The position numbers were made by a program, and so were the translations under genes. Below the pieces are notes generated by a model. The model saw only the letters and a list, made by a program, of their open reading frames with translations. It was not told where the DNA came from and did no database searches. Positions 1-8,297 of a stretch of 47,577 nucleotides of DNA are shown piece after piece. The DNA is from UBA10364 sp905182675. GTDB taxonomy: Bacteria > Bacteroidota > Bacteroidia > Flavobacteriales > Schleiferiaceae. The stretch covers positions 1 through 47,577 of the forward strand of contig CAWVWE010000013.1 of assembly GCA_963933975.1 (NCBI GenBank), in the 5' to 3' direction. Each line of letters begins with the position of its first letter. The first letter of the stretch is position 1.

Positions 1-73
1 TTTTCTCGATATTTTGTCCCTGCAAGTTTTCTAAAACAAAATAGTAGCTCATAACACATACAAGAAGTTTCAT
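1..73 (-). CDS. possible 5' end of a secreted protein, cut by the left edge
   Basis: An open frame starts with ATG at 73 on the minus strand and runs without a stop to base 1 (24 codons). The encoded start, MKLLVCVMSYYFVLENLQGQ, looks like a Bacteroidota signal peptide: a Lys, a hydrophobic core and a Gly-Gln ending. Nothing of the mature protein is visible, so function cannot be given. It may be chance, since 24 open codons are not strong evidence. The flanking 74-202 interval holds no other gene that I can see. Confidence 0.3.
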   Translation of the reverse strand, partial: MKLLVCVMSYYFVLENLQGQNIEK

Positions 74-202
74 ATCTGAAACATATACGTCTCAAAATAT
101 TTTGTTATTTCCTGAAATTAGTAACATTACCCCTTTATTTGAGACTATTACTTACGTTAAAATATCAATGAACAACTAACTTCATTTGTATAGATTTGAA
201 AA

Positions 203-1144
203 ATGAAAAGTTACATAACACTCCTACTTGTATTGATTTGTTCCTTAGCTGCTGCTCAGGAATTGAAAATTGATAATGATAATTTTGGTAACATTACTTC
301 AGTACTTTATAAAGAGGCTAGAATTACTGTCCCTATTACACCGGCTGAATTCCATCAATTGACCATCATTTACGAGGGGTATAAAATGAACTTCAAGTAT
401 GACCAGCATTATAACAAGTGCTTTCGTACATACCCCGCTCTTGTCAACTGGGATCTTAGTGAAGAGGAGTTGAGAAATCTTAGAAATTATATTCGTCGCA
501 ATGGGGGTTCTTTGCCAAAGACATTAGATATAATTGCGCCCTCCCTAACTGAGATACAACCTAGCATTTTGTTATCCACTAAGTCAAATAATAATAAAGA
601 CACCTTGGTCTCATATGTCACAGAATTACCGCAGACGACGGTCCTTAATGAAGAACAGGGTTCTACGGACGTCTCTATTAAAGTTGAACCAGAAATCGAG
701 GACACGACTTCTAATGATCTACCGCAGGAGTTGAACCACCCAGATGTGATCATCGTTAATAGAAAGCTCGAAACATTGGCAACGAACAATATGGAGCCTT
801 TGAATGAAGCACGGACTAGTCGCAAAATTGACCAGATGAAGGTATATAAAAGAAGGGGCGTGATTTATCAAAATGATACGCTTTCAGCGAAAGAGGCCAA
901 ATTGATTGCCATGGATCAAAGTTTTGAAGCCTATGCAAATTTTTCCGCGGCGCAGAGAATTCGAGGTTGGAATAACTTTTGGGGTATAGTTACTGTTCCC
1001 CTGTACCCAATTGTATTAATTACAGGACCAGCGATTTTAGTCCGCGAATCCATCCGGAAAAAACGTATTGAGCAGGCGGTCGAGGCTTTCAATATATCTA
1101 TACTCAAAGAAAATAGAGCGGACTTAAATCAACTACAACGGTAG
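203..1144 (+). CDS. unknown secreted protein with C-terminal membrane segment
   Basis: I do not recognise this 313-residue protein. It begins with a clear signal peptide (about residues 1-18, ending AAAQ). The middle, about residues 115-200, is acidic and rich in Ser, Thr, Glu and Asn, like a linker. Near the C terminus is one hydrophobic stretch (about 259-282, containing VPLYPIVLITGPAILV) followed by a basic RKKR patch and a short amphipathic tail. That gives an exported domain, one membrane anchor and a short tail. It stands alone: the next gene is convergent, 36 bp away, with no terminator hairpin between. A TAGATTTG at 191-198 resembles a Bacteroidota -7 box but sits too close to the ATG to be convincing. 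Confidence 0.6.
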   Translation: MKSYITLLLVLICSLAAAQELKIDNDNFGNITSVLYKEARITVPITPAEFHQLTIIYEGYKMNFKYDQHYNKCFRTYPALVNWDLSEEELRNLRNYIRRNGGSLPKTLDIIAPSLTEIQPSILLSTKSNNNKDTLVSYVTELPQTTVLNEEQGSTDVSIKVEPEIEDTTSNDLPQELNHPDVIIVNRKLETLATNNMEPLNEARTSRKIDQMKVYKRRGVIYQNDTLSAKEAKLIAMDQSFEAYANFSAAQRIRGWNNFWGIVTVPLYPIVLITGPAILVRESIRKKRIEQAVEAFNISILKENRADLNQLQR

Positions 1145-1180
1145 TTTTATTTATAAGTTAAAGATTATTGAATTTAAAAC

Positions 1181-3424
1181 TTAGCTGTTTGAACTACTGT
1201 TATGGTACTCCTCAACCAATCGCATTACAGCCTTGACCAAATCTTTAGTTTCTAGAAGAAGGTTAAAGTAAAGTGTCGTATTCTTTGGGCTGACTTCTTC
1301 CTTTCGAGTTCTTGCTATTTGCACATCAATTTTTTCTGATATCAATGCAAGAATTGAATCTTCTTTTTCTAGACAAGTACTTAAATCACTAAAGTTCTGT
1401 GATGTAAATGCTTGCTCAACCGAAACAAGTATCCCGTTAAACATACTTTGGATTTCATTCAAATCACTAATCTGACTTTTACTTAATGCCTTGTGATTAT
1501 TATCGATGTGCTTATAGCTCTTTTTTGCAATAAACTCTAAGGATTGTACCACATCAGTCAAATTCGCGAGAACCATGATATAGAAATTAGAACCACGAAC
1601 GCTCGTTTCGTCAAGGTTCTTAATAAAGTAGAATAAATGATTACGCAAGGATTCTACTTCTTCTTCGAAAGTACCTATCCGCTTGCGCATTTTTTTCAAT
1701 GCGCCAGCATCTTGATTTGACAGCCCATCTACAACACCATTGAAAATCCGAGTAGTACGATACATCGATTTAGCAACATTATCAGCGCTTTCTTCAATAA
1801 TCTCCTGTACCGTATGACTGGCAGATTTTTTTAATGAAGTATGATCCGATTGTGCATTAGATTTCTTCTTGTGGCTCAAATAATTCCGAACAACCAGAAC
1901 AGCGGCGAATAGTAATAGAATTGCTATAGCAGCGCCGCGTCCCATGTAAATAATGTACGTTAAGATACCTGCGAATGTAAACGCACTGAACGCTGTAAAG
2001 AACCATCCACCTATTACATTCACAACACCTGCTACGCGATAAACGGCACTTTCTCTACCCCAAGCGCGATCCGCAAGTGATGTACCCATTGCTACCATAA
2101 AGGTGACATAGGTAGTAGATAACGGAAGCTTCATACTCGTTGCAATGGAAATTAAAATTCCTGCAACGGCAAGATTGATAGATGCACGAATCATATCGAA
2201 GGCTGGAAGCGCCTTAGCCTTTTCCTCAGAAATTTCAAGTGCAGGTGTCTGGAAACTGCTTGTGATTCTTGCTTGAACACTAGACGGTAAAATAGTACTG
2301 ATAGCGTTTACAAGTTTAGTTGACCCTTTTACAATGCTTCTAGATAAAAAATTAGGTTGGAAACGTTCGCTTCCATCACCCTGACGAGATAAATCTATAG
2401 AGGTATCTGAGACGGTGCGTGCTTTCTTGGAGAAAGCCAAGGTTACCACCATGATGCTTCCGGCAATGAAGAGTAAAACTGGCTCTGTAGGAACCTTTTC
2501 TGATAATATCTCCATCGAGAACTCTGAGGCAGGTATACCGGATACGGACCAGGCTTCGTAGCTGTGGTAAGCCGCCATAGGTACCCCAATAAAGTTAACC
2601 AGATCATTTCCTGCAAAGGCTAACGCCAATCCGAAAGTACCAAGACCTATTACGATAATAAGTACATTGATCTTAAATACTTTGTCAATGATAAACATTA
2701 AAAGTGTCCAAAATGCCAGCATCGATGCAATGACTAAAAGAGTATTCTGAGCGAGAAAGCCTTTTATATCGCCATAGAAAGGTGTGCCTTTAAGACCCTT
2801 GAAGAATATAAAGTACCCGATTGCAGTTAAACAGATGCCTGCGAAAATGAAACCAAAGTTTTTTACTTTTTTCTCGTACTGGAAGCTGAATACTAATCTG
2901 GAGACCCATTGAACAATCATACCCACAGTAAAGGAGATGACAACAGAAAGAAGAATACCTGAGATGATCTGTTTCGCCTTTTCAGTGTTGATGTAATTGG
3001 ATAGATCAGCTGCGGTTTCGGTGTCCGACAGGCCAATTTTTATCAATGCCATTACAACAGCAGCACCAAGTAAGTTAAAAACGATAGATACAGTAGTCGA
3101 TGTAGGCATGCCTAGGGTATTGAAGAAGTCTAATAACAGAATATCTCCAATCATGACCGCCATGAAAATGAACATGATCTCATCAAAATAGAATTTAGAG
3201 GGCACAAAGATCCCTTTTCGTGCTACCTCCATCATGCCGCTAGAGAATACAGCACCGACAAAAACGCCTAAACTGGCAATAATCAAAATATTTCTGAATG
3301 AAATGACTTTAGAGCCAATCGCTGAATTCAAGAAGTTCACGGCATCATTACTGACACCTACAATAAGATCAGCAACTGCTAAAATTGCCAGTGCGAAGAT
3401 CATCAAGTAAAATATACTGTCCAT
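1181..3424 (-). CDS. PiT-family inorganic phosphate transporter with C-terminal PhoU-like domain
   Basis: This 747-residue inner-membrane protein should import inorganic phosphate with a cation. Both halves of the PiT duplication are visible: GVSNDAVNFLNSAIGS near residue 23 and AGNDLVNFIGVPMAAY near 272, the family's repeated asparagine-aspartate signatures. About ten hydrophobic segments fill residues 1-520. After a basic loop (near 520-545) the last 200 residues are soluble and helical, resembling the PhoU/DUF47 family, which normally works as a separate regulator of phosphate transporters. It lies 55 bp downstream of a phosphate-porin-like gene on the same strand, so the pair probably forms an operon for moving phosphate across outer and inner membranes. 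PiT carriers also carry arsenate in other bacteria. Confidence 0.9.
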   Translation of the reverse strand: MDSIFYLMIFALAILAVADLIVGVSNDAVNFLNSAIGSKVISFRNILIIASLGVFVGAVFSSGMMEVARKGIFVPSKFYFDEIMFIFMAVMIGDILLLDFFNTLGMPTSTTVSIVFNLLGAAVVMALIKIGLSDTETAADLSNYINTEKAKQIISGILLSVVISFTVGMIVQWVSRLVFSFQYEKKVKNFGFIFAGICLTAIGYFIFFKGLKGTPFYGDIKGFLAQNTLLVIASMLAFWTLLMFIIDKVFKINVLIIVIGLGTFGLALAFAGNDLVNFIGVPMAAYHSYEAWSVSGIPASEFSMEILSEKVPTEPVLLFIAGSIMVVTLAFSKKARTVSDTSIDLSRQGDGSERFQPNFLSRSIVKGSTKLVNAISTILPSSVQARITSSFQTPALEISEEKAKALPAFDMIRASINLAVAGILISIATSMKLPLSTTYVTFMVAMGTSLADRAWGRESAVYRVAGVVNVIGGWFFTAFSAFTFAGILTYIIYMGRGAAIAILLLFAAVLVVRNYLSHKKKSNAQSDHTSLKKSASHTVQEIIEESADNVAKSMYRTTRIFNGVVDGLSNQDAGALKKMRKRIGTFEEEVESLRNHLFYFIKNLDETSVRGSNFYIMVLANLTDVVQSLEFIAKKSYKHIDNNHKALSKSQISDLNEIQSMFNGILVSVEQAFTSQNFSDLSTCLEKEDSILALISEKIDVQIARTRKEEVSPKNTTLYFNLLLETKDLVKAVMRLVEEYHNSSSNS

Positions 3425-3479
3425 AGTGTTTGTGTTTCGTAGGGCTAATTTATGCCTGCAATGTTATCTGAAGGTTAAG

Positions 3480-4688
3480 TTAGAAATGCAATTCAAATCC
3501 TGTTCTGAAAATGATTGCGTCGCTTTCTCCATTTTTAGTTGAGTAGCTAATATCACCTTGCACCTTTAGTTTGTGACCAACAACAAATTTATTCAGACCC
3601 AGAGTGTACATGGTTGCAGGAGAAGTACCTGTTACGTCAGCATAGTTGAGCGTTGTATAACGACCTGCAACTTCTATTTTTTCTGAAATAAAGTAACCTG
3701 CTGCCATATTAAAAGCACTTCCTACAGTGACGATGTCCCCAGTTTCGGTTCCGTCCAATTCCACTGCAATAGGGTTCGTAGCGCTACGATCTGCATATTC
3801 CGCCATCAAAGAAAACCCTTCGTATTTAACGACTAGATCAATAAACTGTGTAGTAATATTCGTTTGATATAGTGAGCCATCCAAAAGAAACATGTAGTCT
3901 CCCATGTTGGACCTTGTTTTTGAGGCATCTGCATTGAAGTCATAAGTATAAGCCGCCATTATTTTTAGCTTTTCCTCTCTAACCGTAGAGGAGCCCATGT
4001 ATTCGCCTTTTTTGGTAAAGCTACCTAGAGGGAATAATTCTACACGTCCTGTGTATTGAAGACCACCTTCATTACCTGTGGCAATATTTCTACCTTCTCC
4101 TTGAGAGATCGCAAATTTTTCTTTGGAAATGAATTGTCCACCAAGTTTCGAGGTGTGACGCAATTGTATCCCCAAGTCGCGATCAATATTAAACTTACTG
4201 TTCAGTAAGGAACGATCTACCAGCTGTAAGTTGGCAGAAGAAATTACACGCTCAACATTGCCAGGAAGTTTTGTTTGGCCAGCCCAGAGTTCAAAGCCCG
4301 GTGCGAATTTCCATTTAATGACGGCATCAAGAATGTATCGCGGAGAATTTTTTGTGAACGCATTAGCACCTGACATATCGTTATTTGACAAACCAAATTC
4401 CATTTTATATCCAATGCTTGGGTGTACAACCCATCCGTCAAACTTAAATCTTGAACGACGTACCAAAAAGTCATGATCTACAGGTGCTAGGCCATCGTCG
4501 GAAAAATCACTCGTTCCGTAATAACGTACTTGAAATCTTGGTGCAAATTTTACACTAAAGCTGCTGTCTGCAGCAACATAGTTTAATAGACCTTTCCCGA
4601 AACTTATTTCATTTACGCCTTGCTGTGCTGACATTTTAAAACTGCAAAGTATAATGATGGCAAACGCAATACTCGTTCTTGAATTCAT
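3480..4688 (-). CDS. outer-membrane porin, phosphate-selective O/P family
   Basis: A 402-residue outer-membrane beta-barrel protein. It has a signal peptide (residues 1-21, ending MSAQ), then alternating amphipathic strands such as VKFAPRFQVRYYG, and ends in an aromatic residue (GFELHF), as outer-membrane barrels do. The order of strands, LWAGQTKLPGNVERV and DLGIQLRHTSKLGG is like the porin O/P family, whose Pseudomonas members are phosphate- or pyrophosphate-selective; specificity here is inferred from the neighbouring PiT gene, 55 bp downstream. The 156-bp upstream gap, shared with a divergent DUF6428 gene, carries a Pho-box-like direct repeat and a weak -7-like box on this gene's strand. 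Confidence 0.85.
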   Translation of the reverse strand: MNSRTSIAFAIIILCSFKMSAQQGVNEISFGKGLLNYVAADSSFSVKFAPRFQVRYYGTSDFSDDGLAPVDHDFLVRRSRFKFDGWVVHPSIGYKMEFGLSNNDMSGANAFTKNSPRYILDAVIKWKFAPGFELWAGQTKLPGNVERVISSANLQLVDRSLLNSKFNIDRDLGIQLRHTSKLGGQFISKEKFAISQGEGRNIATGNEGGLQYTGRVELFPLGSFTKKGEYMGSSTVREEKLKIMAAYTYDFNADASKTRSNMGDYMFLLDGSLYQTNITTQFIDLVVKYEGFSLMAEYADRSATNPIAVELDGTETGDIVTVGSAFNMAAGYFISEKIEVAGRYTTLNYADVTGTSPATMYTLGLNKFVVGHKLKVQGDISYSTKNGESDAIIFRTGFELHF

Positions 4689-4707
4689 GAAATGAGTAAT
4701 TTTAATG

Positions 4708-4740
4708 CAAAGGTGAATTTTTTTGTTATTTTTCTGTTAC
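4708..4740. promoter_or_regulatory. Pho-box-like direct repeat next to a -7-like box
   Basis: At 4723-4740 the plus strand reads TTGTTAT-TTTT-CTGTTAC: two related 7-mers joined by four T, an 11-bp period. This is the layout of the enterobacterial Pho box (CTGTCAT, AT-rich tetranucleotide, CTGTCAC); the halves match it at 5 of 7 and 6 of 7 positions. On the minus strand a -7-like CACCTTTG (4715 to 4708; consensus TAnnTTTG) lies 7 bp downstream, 20 nt before the porin ATG. The repeat is oriented opposite to the porin gene, unlike classical sites. Whether Bacteroidota PhoB uses this motif is not something I can confirm. Confidence 0.4.
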
Positions 4741-4820
4741 GGGAAAGATAAGGTGGTGTAAACTCAATGTTAAGTTTTCACAATAGACTACCATTACGGT
4801 TCAATGTCGAGATAGAATGT

Positions 4821-4828
4821 AACTTTGG
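4821..4828 (+). promoter_or_regulatory. candidate -7 promoter box for the DUF6428 gene
   Basis: TAACTTTG fits the Bacteroidota -7 consensus TAnnTTTG and lies about 17-20 nt before the ATG at 4845. No TTTG is present 19 bp upstream, so only half of the promoter is supported. Confidence 0.35.
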
Positions 4829-4844
4829 AGCCAAATAATCAAAG

Positions 4845-5300
4845 ATGACGTTACAGGAATTTTATTCGCAATTAGATTATACCAACGAATTATCTTTTGC
4901 CTTGCCTAATGGGACTAAGGTCCCCGCTCATTTTCATATTACGGAGGTTGGTCAGCTCGATCGTTTTTTCTTGGATTGCGGTGGAGTCATGCGCAAGGAG
5001 TCACTGGTCAACCTTCAAATGTATACTGCGGAAGATTACGACCACAGGTTGACGTTGCCAAAACTTAAAGTAATTCTAGAAGCTTCCACCCAGCAATTAC
5101 AACTAAGGGGAGAGGCTGAATTGCGAGTAGAGTACCAAGGTGCAACAATCGAAGTGTACGGATTGTCCCACGATGGTTACCAATTCATTCTTACAGCATT
5201 GCAAACCGATTGTTTGGCGAAAGACAAATGTGGTATACCAGAGAAAAAACCAAAACAGACGATTCAACCTGATTGTACCCCAGGTTCAGGTTGTTGTTAA
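4845..5300 (+). CDS. DUF6428 family protein, Cys-rich C terminus
   Basis: A 151-residue cytoplasmic protein recognised by the family core: LPNGTKVPAHFHITEVG (about residues 20-36), FFLDCGGVMRKE, YTAEDYDHRLTLPKL and TDCLAKDKCGIPEKKPK, ending CTPGSGCC. From general knowledge of Bacteroidota genomes, such proteins often sit beside arsR and arsenate reductase genes in arsenic operons; biochemical function is unknown. The three C-terminal cysteines, with those at about 45, 129 and 135, could bind a thiophilic metalloid (inference). Here there is no arsR beside it; instead it diverges from the phosphate porin/PiT operon. The next gene is about 180 bp away. Confidence 0.75.
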   Translation: MTLQEFYSQLDYTNELSFALPNGTKVPAHFHITEVGQLDRFFLDCGGVMRKESLVNLQMYTAEDYDHRLTLPKLKVILEASTQQLQLRGEAELRVEYQGATIEVYGLSHDGYQFILTALQTDCLAKDKCGIPEKKPKQTIQPDCTPGSGCC

Positions 5301-5479
5301 CGGTTATTCTACTGCTCTAAAGAATGTGCTCGCGCTTCTGACAACAGGTGATGCCAATTTATCCGGTGATGGAGCTTTATTTTGAACTCTACCCCCGATA
5401 AAATGTTTGATATAAGGAAAAGAGCTCGGGACAATCTTAAAAGTAAGTCCTGAATTCTTTAATGGAGAGATTACTCATT

Positions 5480-6154
5480 ATGTTTAAAAAGGCGAAGTTT
5501 TTAATTGTAGGATTAGCCACTCTACTCATGTTTCCTAATAACATGATGGCTCAAGAGAGTGACTTAGGAAACTGGCTTATTTACATTGGAAGTAAAAAAC
5601 TCAATAGTAAATGGAACATCCATAATGAGGTCCAGTATCGCAATTATGACGTTGTTGGAGATTTAGAACAACTGTTGTTAAGGACAGGGCTTGGTTATAA
5701 TATATCTGATAATAATCATAATGTTCTGTTGGGTTACGGGTACATACTGTCAGGGAATTACGTGCCTCAAACAGAAGATAAAGTGTTCGTAAATGAACAT
5801 CGTATTTTTCAGCAATTTATTTCCAAGGACCGCATTGGTATAGTTTCACTCACTCATCGCTATCGCTTTGAGCAACGTTTTATTGAAGGAGATTATAAAA
5901 TGCGTTTACGTTATTTCTTAGCTGCTAAACTCCCATTAATCAAAGCTGAAGACAGCCGCTCAATGCTTTATCTTTCTGCCTACAATGAAGTGTTTCTTAA
6001 CACCAAAAGCGCTTTTTTTGATCGCAATCGAGTTTACGTGGGCGTTGGTTATCAATTAAATAAACAGACGCGTATAGAAGCGGGCTATATGAATCAGTTG
6101 TTTGAGAGTTCCAGTCGTGATCAATTGAACGTGATGACTTTGATCACATTTTAA
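5480..6154 (+). CDS. DUF2490 family outer-membrane protein
   Basis: About 224 residues from the ATG at 5480; an in-frame ATG at 5462 would add MERLLI. I prefer 5480 because it gives a normal signal peptide (MFKKAKFLIVGLATLL to MMAQ). The mature part starts with DLGNWLIYIGSKKLNSKW and HNEVQYRNYDV, which fits the DUF2490 family, and continues as amphipathic strands (HRIFQQFI, HRYRFEQRFIEGDYKMRLRY, VYVGVGYQLNKQTRIEAGYMNQ) ending with MTLITF. It is therefore a predicted outer-membrane barrel whose role is unknown. The following DUF2461 gene starts 14 bp after its stop, so the two may be cotranscribed. The 161-bp gap upstream shows no clear terminator or promoter. Confidence 0.8.
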   Translation: MFKKAKFLIVGLATLLMFPNNMMAQESDLGNWLIYIGSKKLNSKWNIHNEVQYRNYDVVGDLEQLLLRTGLGYNISDNNHNVLLGYGYILSGNYVPQTEDKVFVNEHRIFQQFISKDRIGIVSLTHRYRFEQRFIEGDYKMRLRYFLAAKLPLIKAEDSRSMLYLSAYNEVFLNTKSAFFDRNRVYVGVGYQLNKQTRIEAGYMNQLFESSSRDQLNVMTLITF

Positions 6155-6168
6155 ACCAGTCAAGTTCC

Positions 6169-6840
6169 ATGAATAGTATCAATCCAAAAGTTTTTCAGTT
6201 TTTCAGCAGTCTCAAAGAGAATAATAATAGAGATTGGTTTGAAAAGCAAAAGCCTCACTTCAAAGAGCTTGAAACGGAAGTCAAGGAATTTTGTGTCCAG
6301 TTATTTAATCAAATTAGTGTTCATGATTCGCTGGAAGGGTGGAAGCTAATGCGCATTTATAGAGATGTCCGTTTTTCAAAAAACAAAACACCCTATAAAA
6401 CCAATTTCGGTATTGCTTTTCGTCGTACACAGCCAAACAATAGGGGGAGTTATTACCTACACATCTCTCCAGAGGATAGTTTCTTAGCATGTGGTTTTTG
6501 GGCGCCTGAACCGAAAGATCTGTTGCGCATTCGCCAGGAATTGGCTGTTTCAGGTGACGAGTTCAGAGAAATTATCAGCCAAAAATCAGTTAAAAACACT
6601 TGGGGAGAATTAACAGGTGATGAGTTAAAATCAGCACCAAGAGCTTTTGACAAGGACCACCCAGATATTGATTTGATTCGAAAGAAGCAATTCTTGTTTA
6701 TGATTCATTTTAATAACTCCGAAGTGGAAAACAGTGCTTTCTCTGAGCGTATTAGCAGTGCTGTACAGGATATTCGACCATTTGTGGATTTTATGTCAGA
6801 CGTGCTGACGACCGACTCAAATGGAGAGTCTTTGATCTAA
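6169..6840 (+). CDS. DUF2461 domain-containing protein
   Basis: A 223-residue soluble protein of the DUF2461 (TIGR02453) family. Supporting features are the N-terminal FQFFSSLKENNNRDWFEKQKP, the central MRIYRDVRFSKNKTPYKTNF, GSYYLHISPEDSFLACGFW and the later RKKQFLFMIHF. Members are widespread in bacteria and fungi without an assigned biochemical activity. No signal peptide or membrane segment. Its last 24 bases overlap the end of the convergent gene at 6817-7224. Confidence 0.88.
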   Translation: MNSINPKVFQFFSSLKENNNRDWFEKQKPHFKELETEVKEFCVQLFNQISVHDSLEGWKLMRIYRDVRFSKNKTPYKTNFGIAFRRTQPNNRGSYYLHISPEDSFLACGFWAPEPKDLLRIRQELAVSGDEFREIISQKSVKNTWGELTGDELKSAPRAFDKDHPDIDLIRKKQFLFMIHFNNSEVENSAFSERISSAVQDIRPFVDFMSDVLTTDSNGESLI

Positions 6841-7224
6841 AAGATGCATTTGGTCTTGGTAACGCTGGACCAGCATCGAAATGATACGTTTATTAATCAC
6901 GGAAGATTGCCCTGCATAATAAAGGTATTCCTCTACGGAAAACAGTCCTATGACCGTGCCAATCATGAGGTTTCTAAAGGTATGGTTTGCTTTTAGAGAA
7001 TGATTAATGTAATCAGGTTTCTGTAGCTCGTGTAATTCGTAAAAAGCATTCTTGTATTGAGCAATGTATTGTCGATAAACTTCTAGAAGTAGATCGTTTT
7101 GAAATTTCAAAATCGGTCTTAAAGTCTCGTTTTGGAAAGTTTCTATGTCCAGAGATTGCGCCTTCGTATTAACGGACTTAATTTCTGGTCTTATCTTTTT
7201 TAACAAGGTGCCTCGTGGTTCCAT
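6817..7224 (-). CDS. conserved Bacteroidota hypothetical protein (often labelled glyoxalase without support)
   Basis: A 135-residue, mostly helical soluble protein. The run FQNETLRPILKFQNDLLLEV (about residues 30-49) and IGLFSVEEYLYY resemble a short family common in Flavobacteriia that many annotations call glyoxalase. I see no vicinal-oxygen-chelate fold signature or metal-ligand pattern, so I do not adopt that name. It stands alone on the minus strand and its 3' end overlaps the DUF2461 gene by 24 bp tail to tail. No promoter consensus is evident upstream. Confidence 0.65.
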   Translation of the reverse strand: MEPRGTLLKKIRPEIKSVNTKAQSLDIETFQNETLRPILKFQNDLLLEVYRQYIAQYKNAFYELHELQKPDYINHSLKANHTFRNLMIGTVIGLFSVEEYLYYAGQSSVINKRIISMLVQRYQDQMHLLDQRLSI

Positions 7225-7340
7225 ATAACGCGTTGATTAGATCAGGTACAACAAGGCCATAGGTTTATTGTTTTAAATTTTCTACGAATGAACAACCTAC
7301 ACCAGTAAAGGGTTAACTTGCTGAAAATATGACATCTATC

Positions 7341-8297
7341 ATGAAAAAATTTACCTACAGTTTTTTTGCCCTAGCATTAAGTGTATCCCTCTTTTCGCAG
7401 TCTACAAAAGAGTTGGTATTGACCATAGATCATACCATGGCATCTGCGCCCTTAACTACTTCTTCCATAGGTGTGAATAATCTAGGTAACCAGTTCAAGT
7501 TTTCACGCTTAGAATATTACATGGGAGATATACAAGTGATCTATGACAATGACTCGGTATTTAACTACCCCGAAGTATTGCTTATTGATGCGCTAGACGC
7601 TGCTTCAACAAACCTTTATTTAGGGAGCCAGAGTCTTGACAGCATTATCGCTGTAAGGTTTGCTATTGGAGTGGGCACGAGCTTAAATCACTTGGATCCA
7701 TCCACGTATTCACCACAGAGCCCTCTAGCGCCTAAATCTCCTTCCATGCATTGGGGTTGGTCAGCGGGATATAGATTTATCGCTGCTGAAGGTATGGGGT
7801 CATCCTCCTTTAATCAAGGCTTTGAATTGCATGGCCTAGGCGATGTAAACTATGCGATGCAAACGATATCAACTTCAGGAGTTGCTGTGGGTGCAGATAC
7901 GTTAGAGATTAAATTAGTGGCAAACTATGATGCGCTTACCCGAGGAGTAGCGGTCGGTCAAGGAGTGATTTCTCATGGAGAAACAGGTTCTGCGCGTCTA
8001 GCGTTAGCAAACATGAACAATCACGTATTCTCCTCGTCAGAGGGTAATGACGCGTTAAGTGAAGTGGAATTAAAGTCTTTAGATTACTCCATATATCCAA
8101 ACCCAACGAATGGAAGCTTCTGGCTTGCAGCACCAGTTGGTTCAAAGATAGAGGTGAGAAATATATTAGGCCAAATAATTGAACACCGTACTTCAGAACA
8201 CGCGAACGAACGTTTCGTAATGAATACAACAGGTATATATATTGTGACTTTAAGACAGGGTAAAAGTATTAGTACTGAACGCGTTGTTGTAAGATAA
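7341..8297 (+). CDS. MbnP-family copper-binding protein with T9SS type A sorting domain
   Basis: About 318 residues from the ATG at 7341 (an in-frame ATG at 7329 adds MTSI; 7341 gives the usual MKK signal peptide, ending LFSQ). Residues about 20-235 resemble the MbnP family: LVLTIDHTMASAPL, QFKFSRLEYYMGDI, IRFAIGVG-like text and the hallmark HWGWSAGYRFIAAEG (His137, Trp138 and Trp140 from this start). In studied MbnP a conserved Trp is oxidised to kynurenine by the partner di-heme enzyme MbnH and helps bind copper. The last ~75 residues (YSIYPNPTNGSFWL to STERVVVR) form a T9SS type A sorting domain, so the protein should reach the cell surface or be released. The stop overlaps the next start (TAATG), coupling it to a di-heme peroxidase gene. 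Confidence 0.85.
   Translation: MKKFTYSFFALALSVSLFSQSTKELVLTIDHTMASAPLTTSSIGVNNLGNQFKFSRLEYYMGDIQVIYDNDSVFNYPEVLLIDALDAASTNLYLGSQSLDSIIAVRFAIGVGTSLNHLDPSTYSPQSPLAPKSPSMHWGWSAGYRFIAAEGMGSSSFNQGFELHGLGDVNYAMQTISTSGVAVGADTLEIKLVANYDALTRGVAVGQGVISHGETGSARLALANMNNHVFSSSEGNDALSEVELKSLDYSIYPNPTNGSFWLAAPVGSKIEVRNILGQIIEHRTSEHANERFVMNTTGIYIVTLRQGKSISTERVVVR

Noticed and set aside
6817..7224. Glyoxalase annotation for the 135-residue protein
   Set aside because: No metal-ligand pattern or vicinal-oxygen-chelate repeats are visible; the name appears to be inherited annotation.
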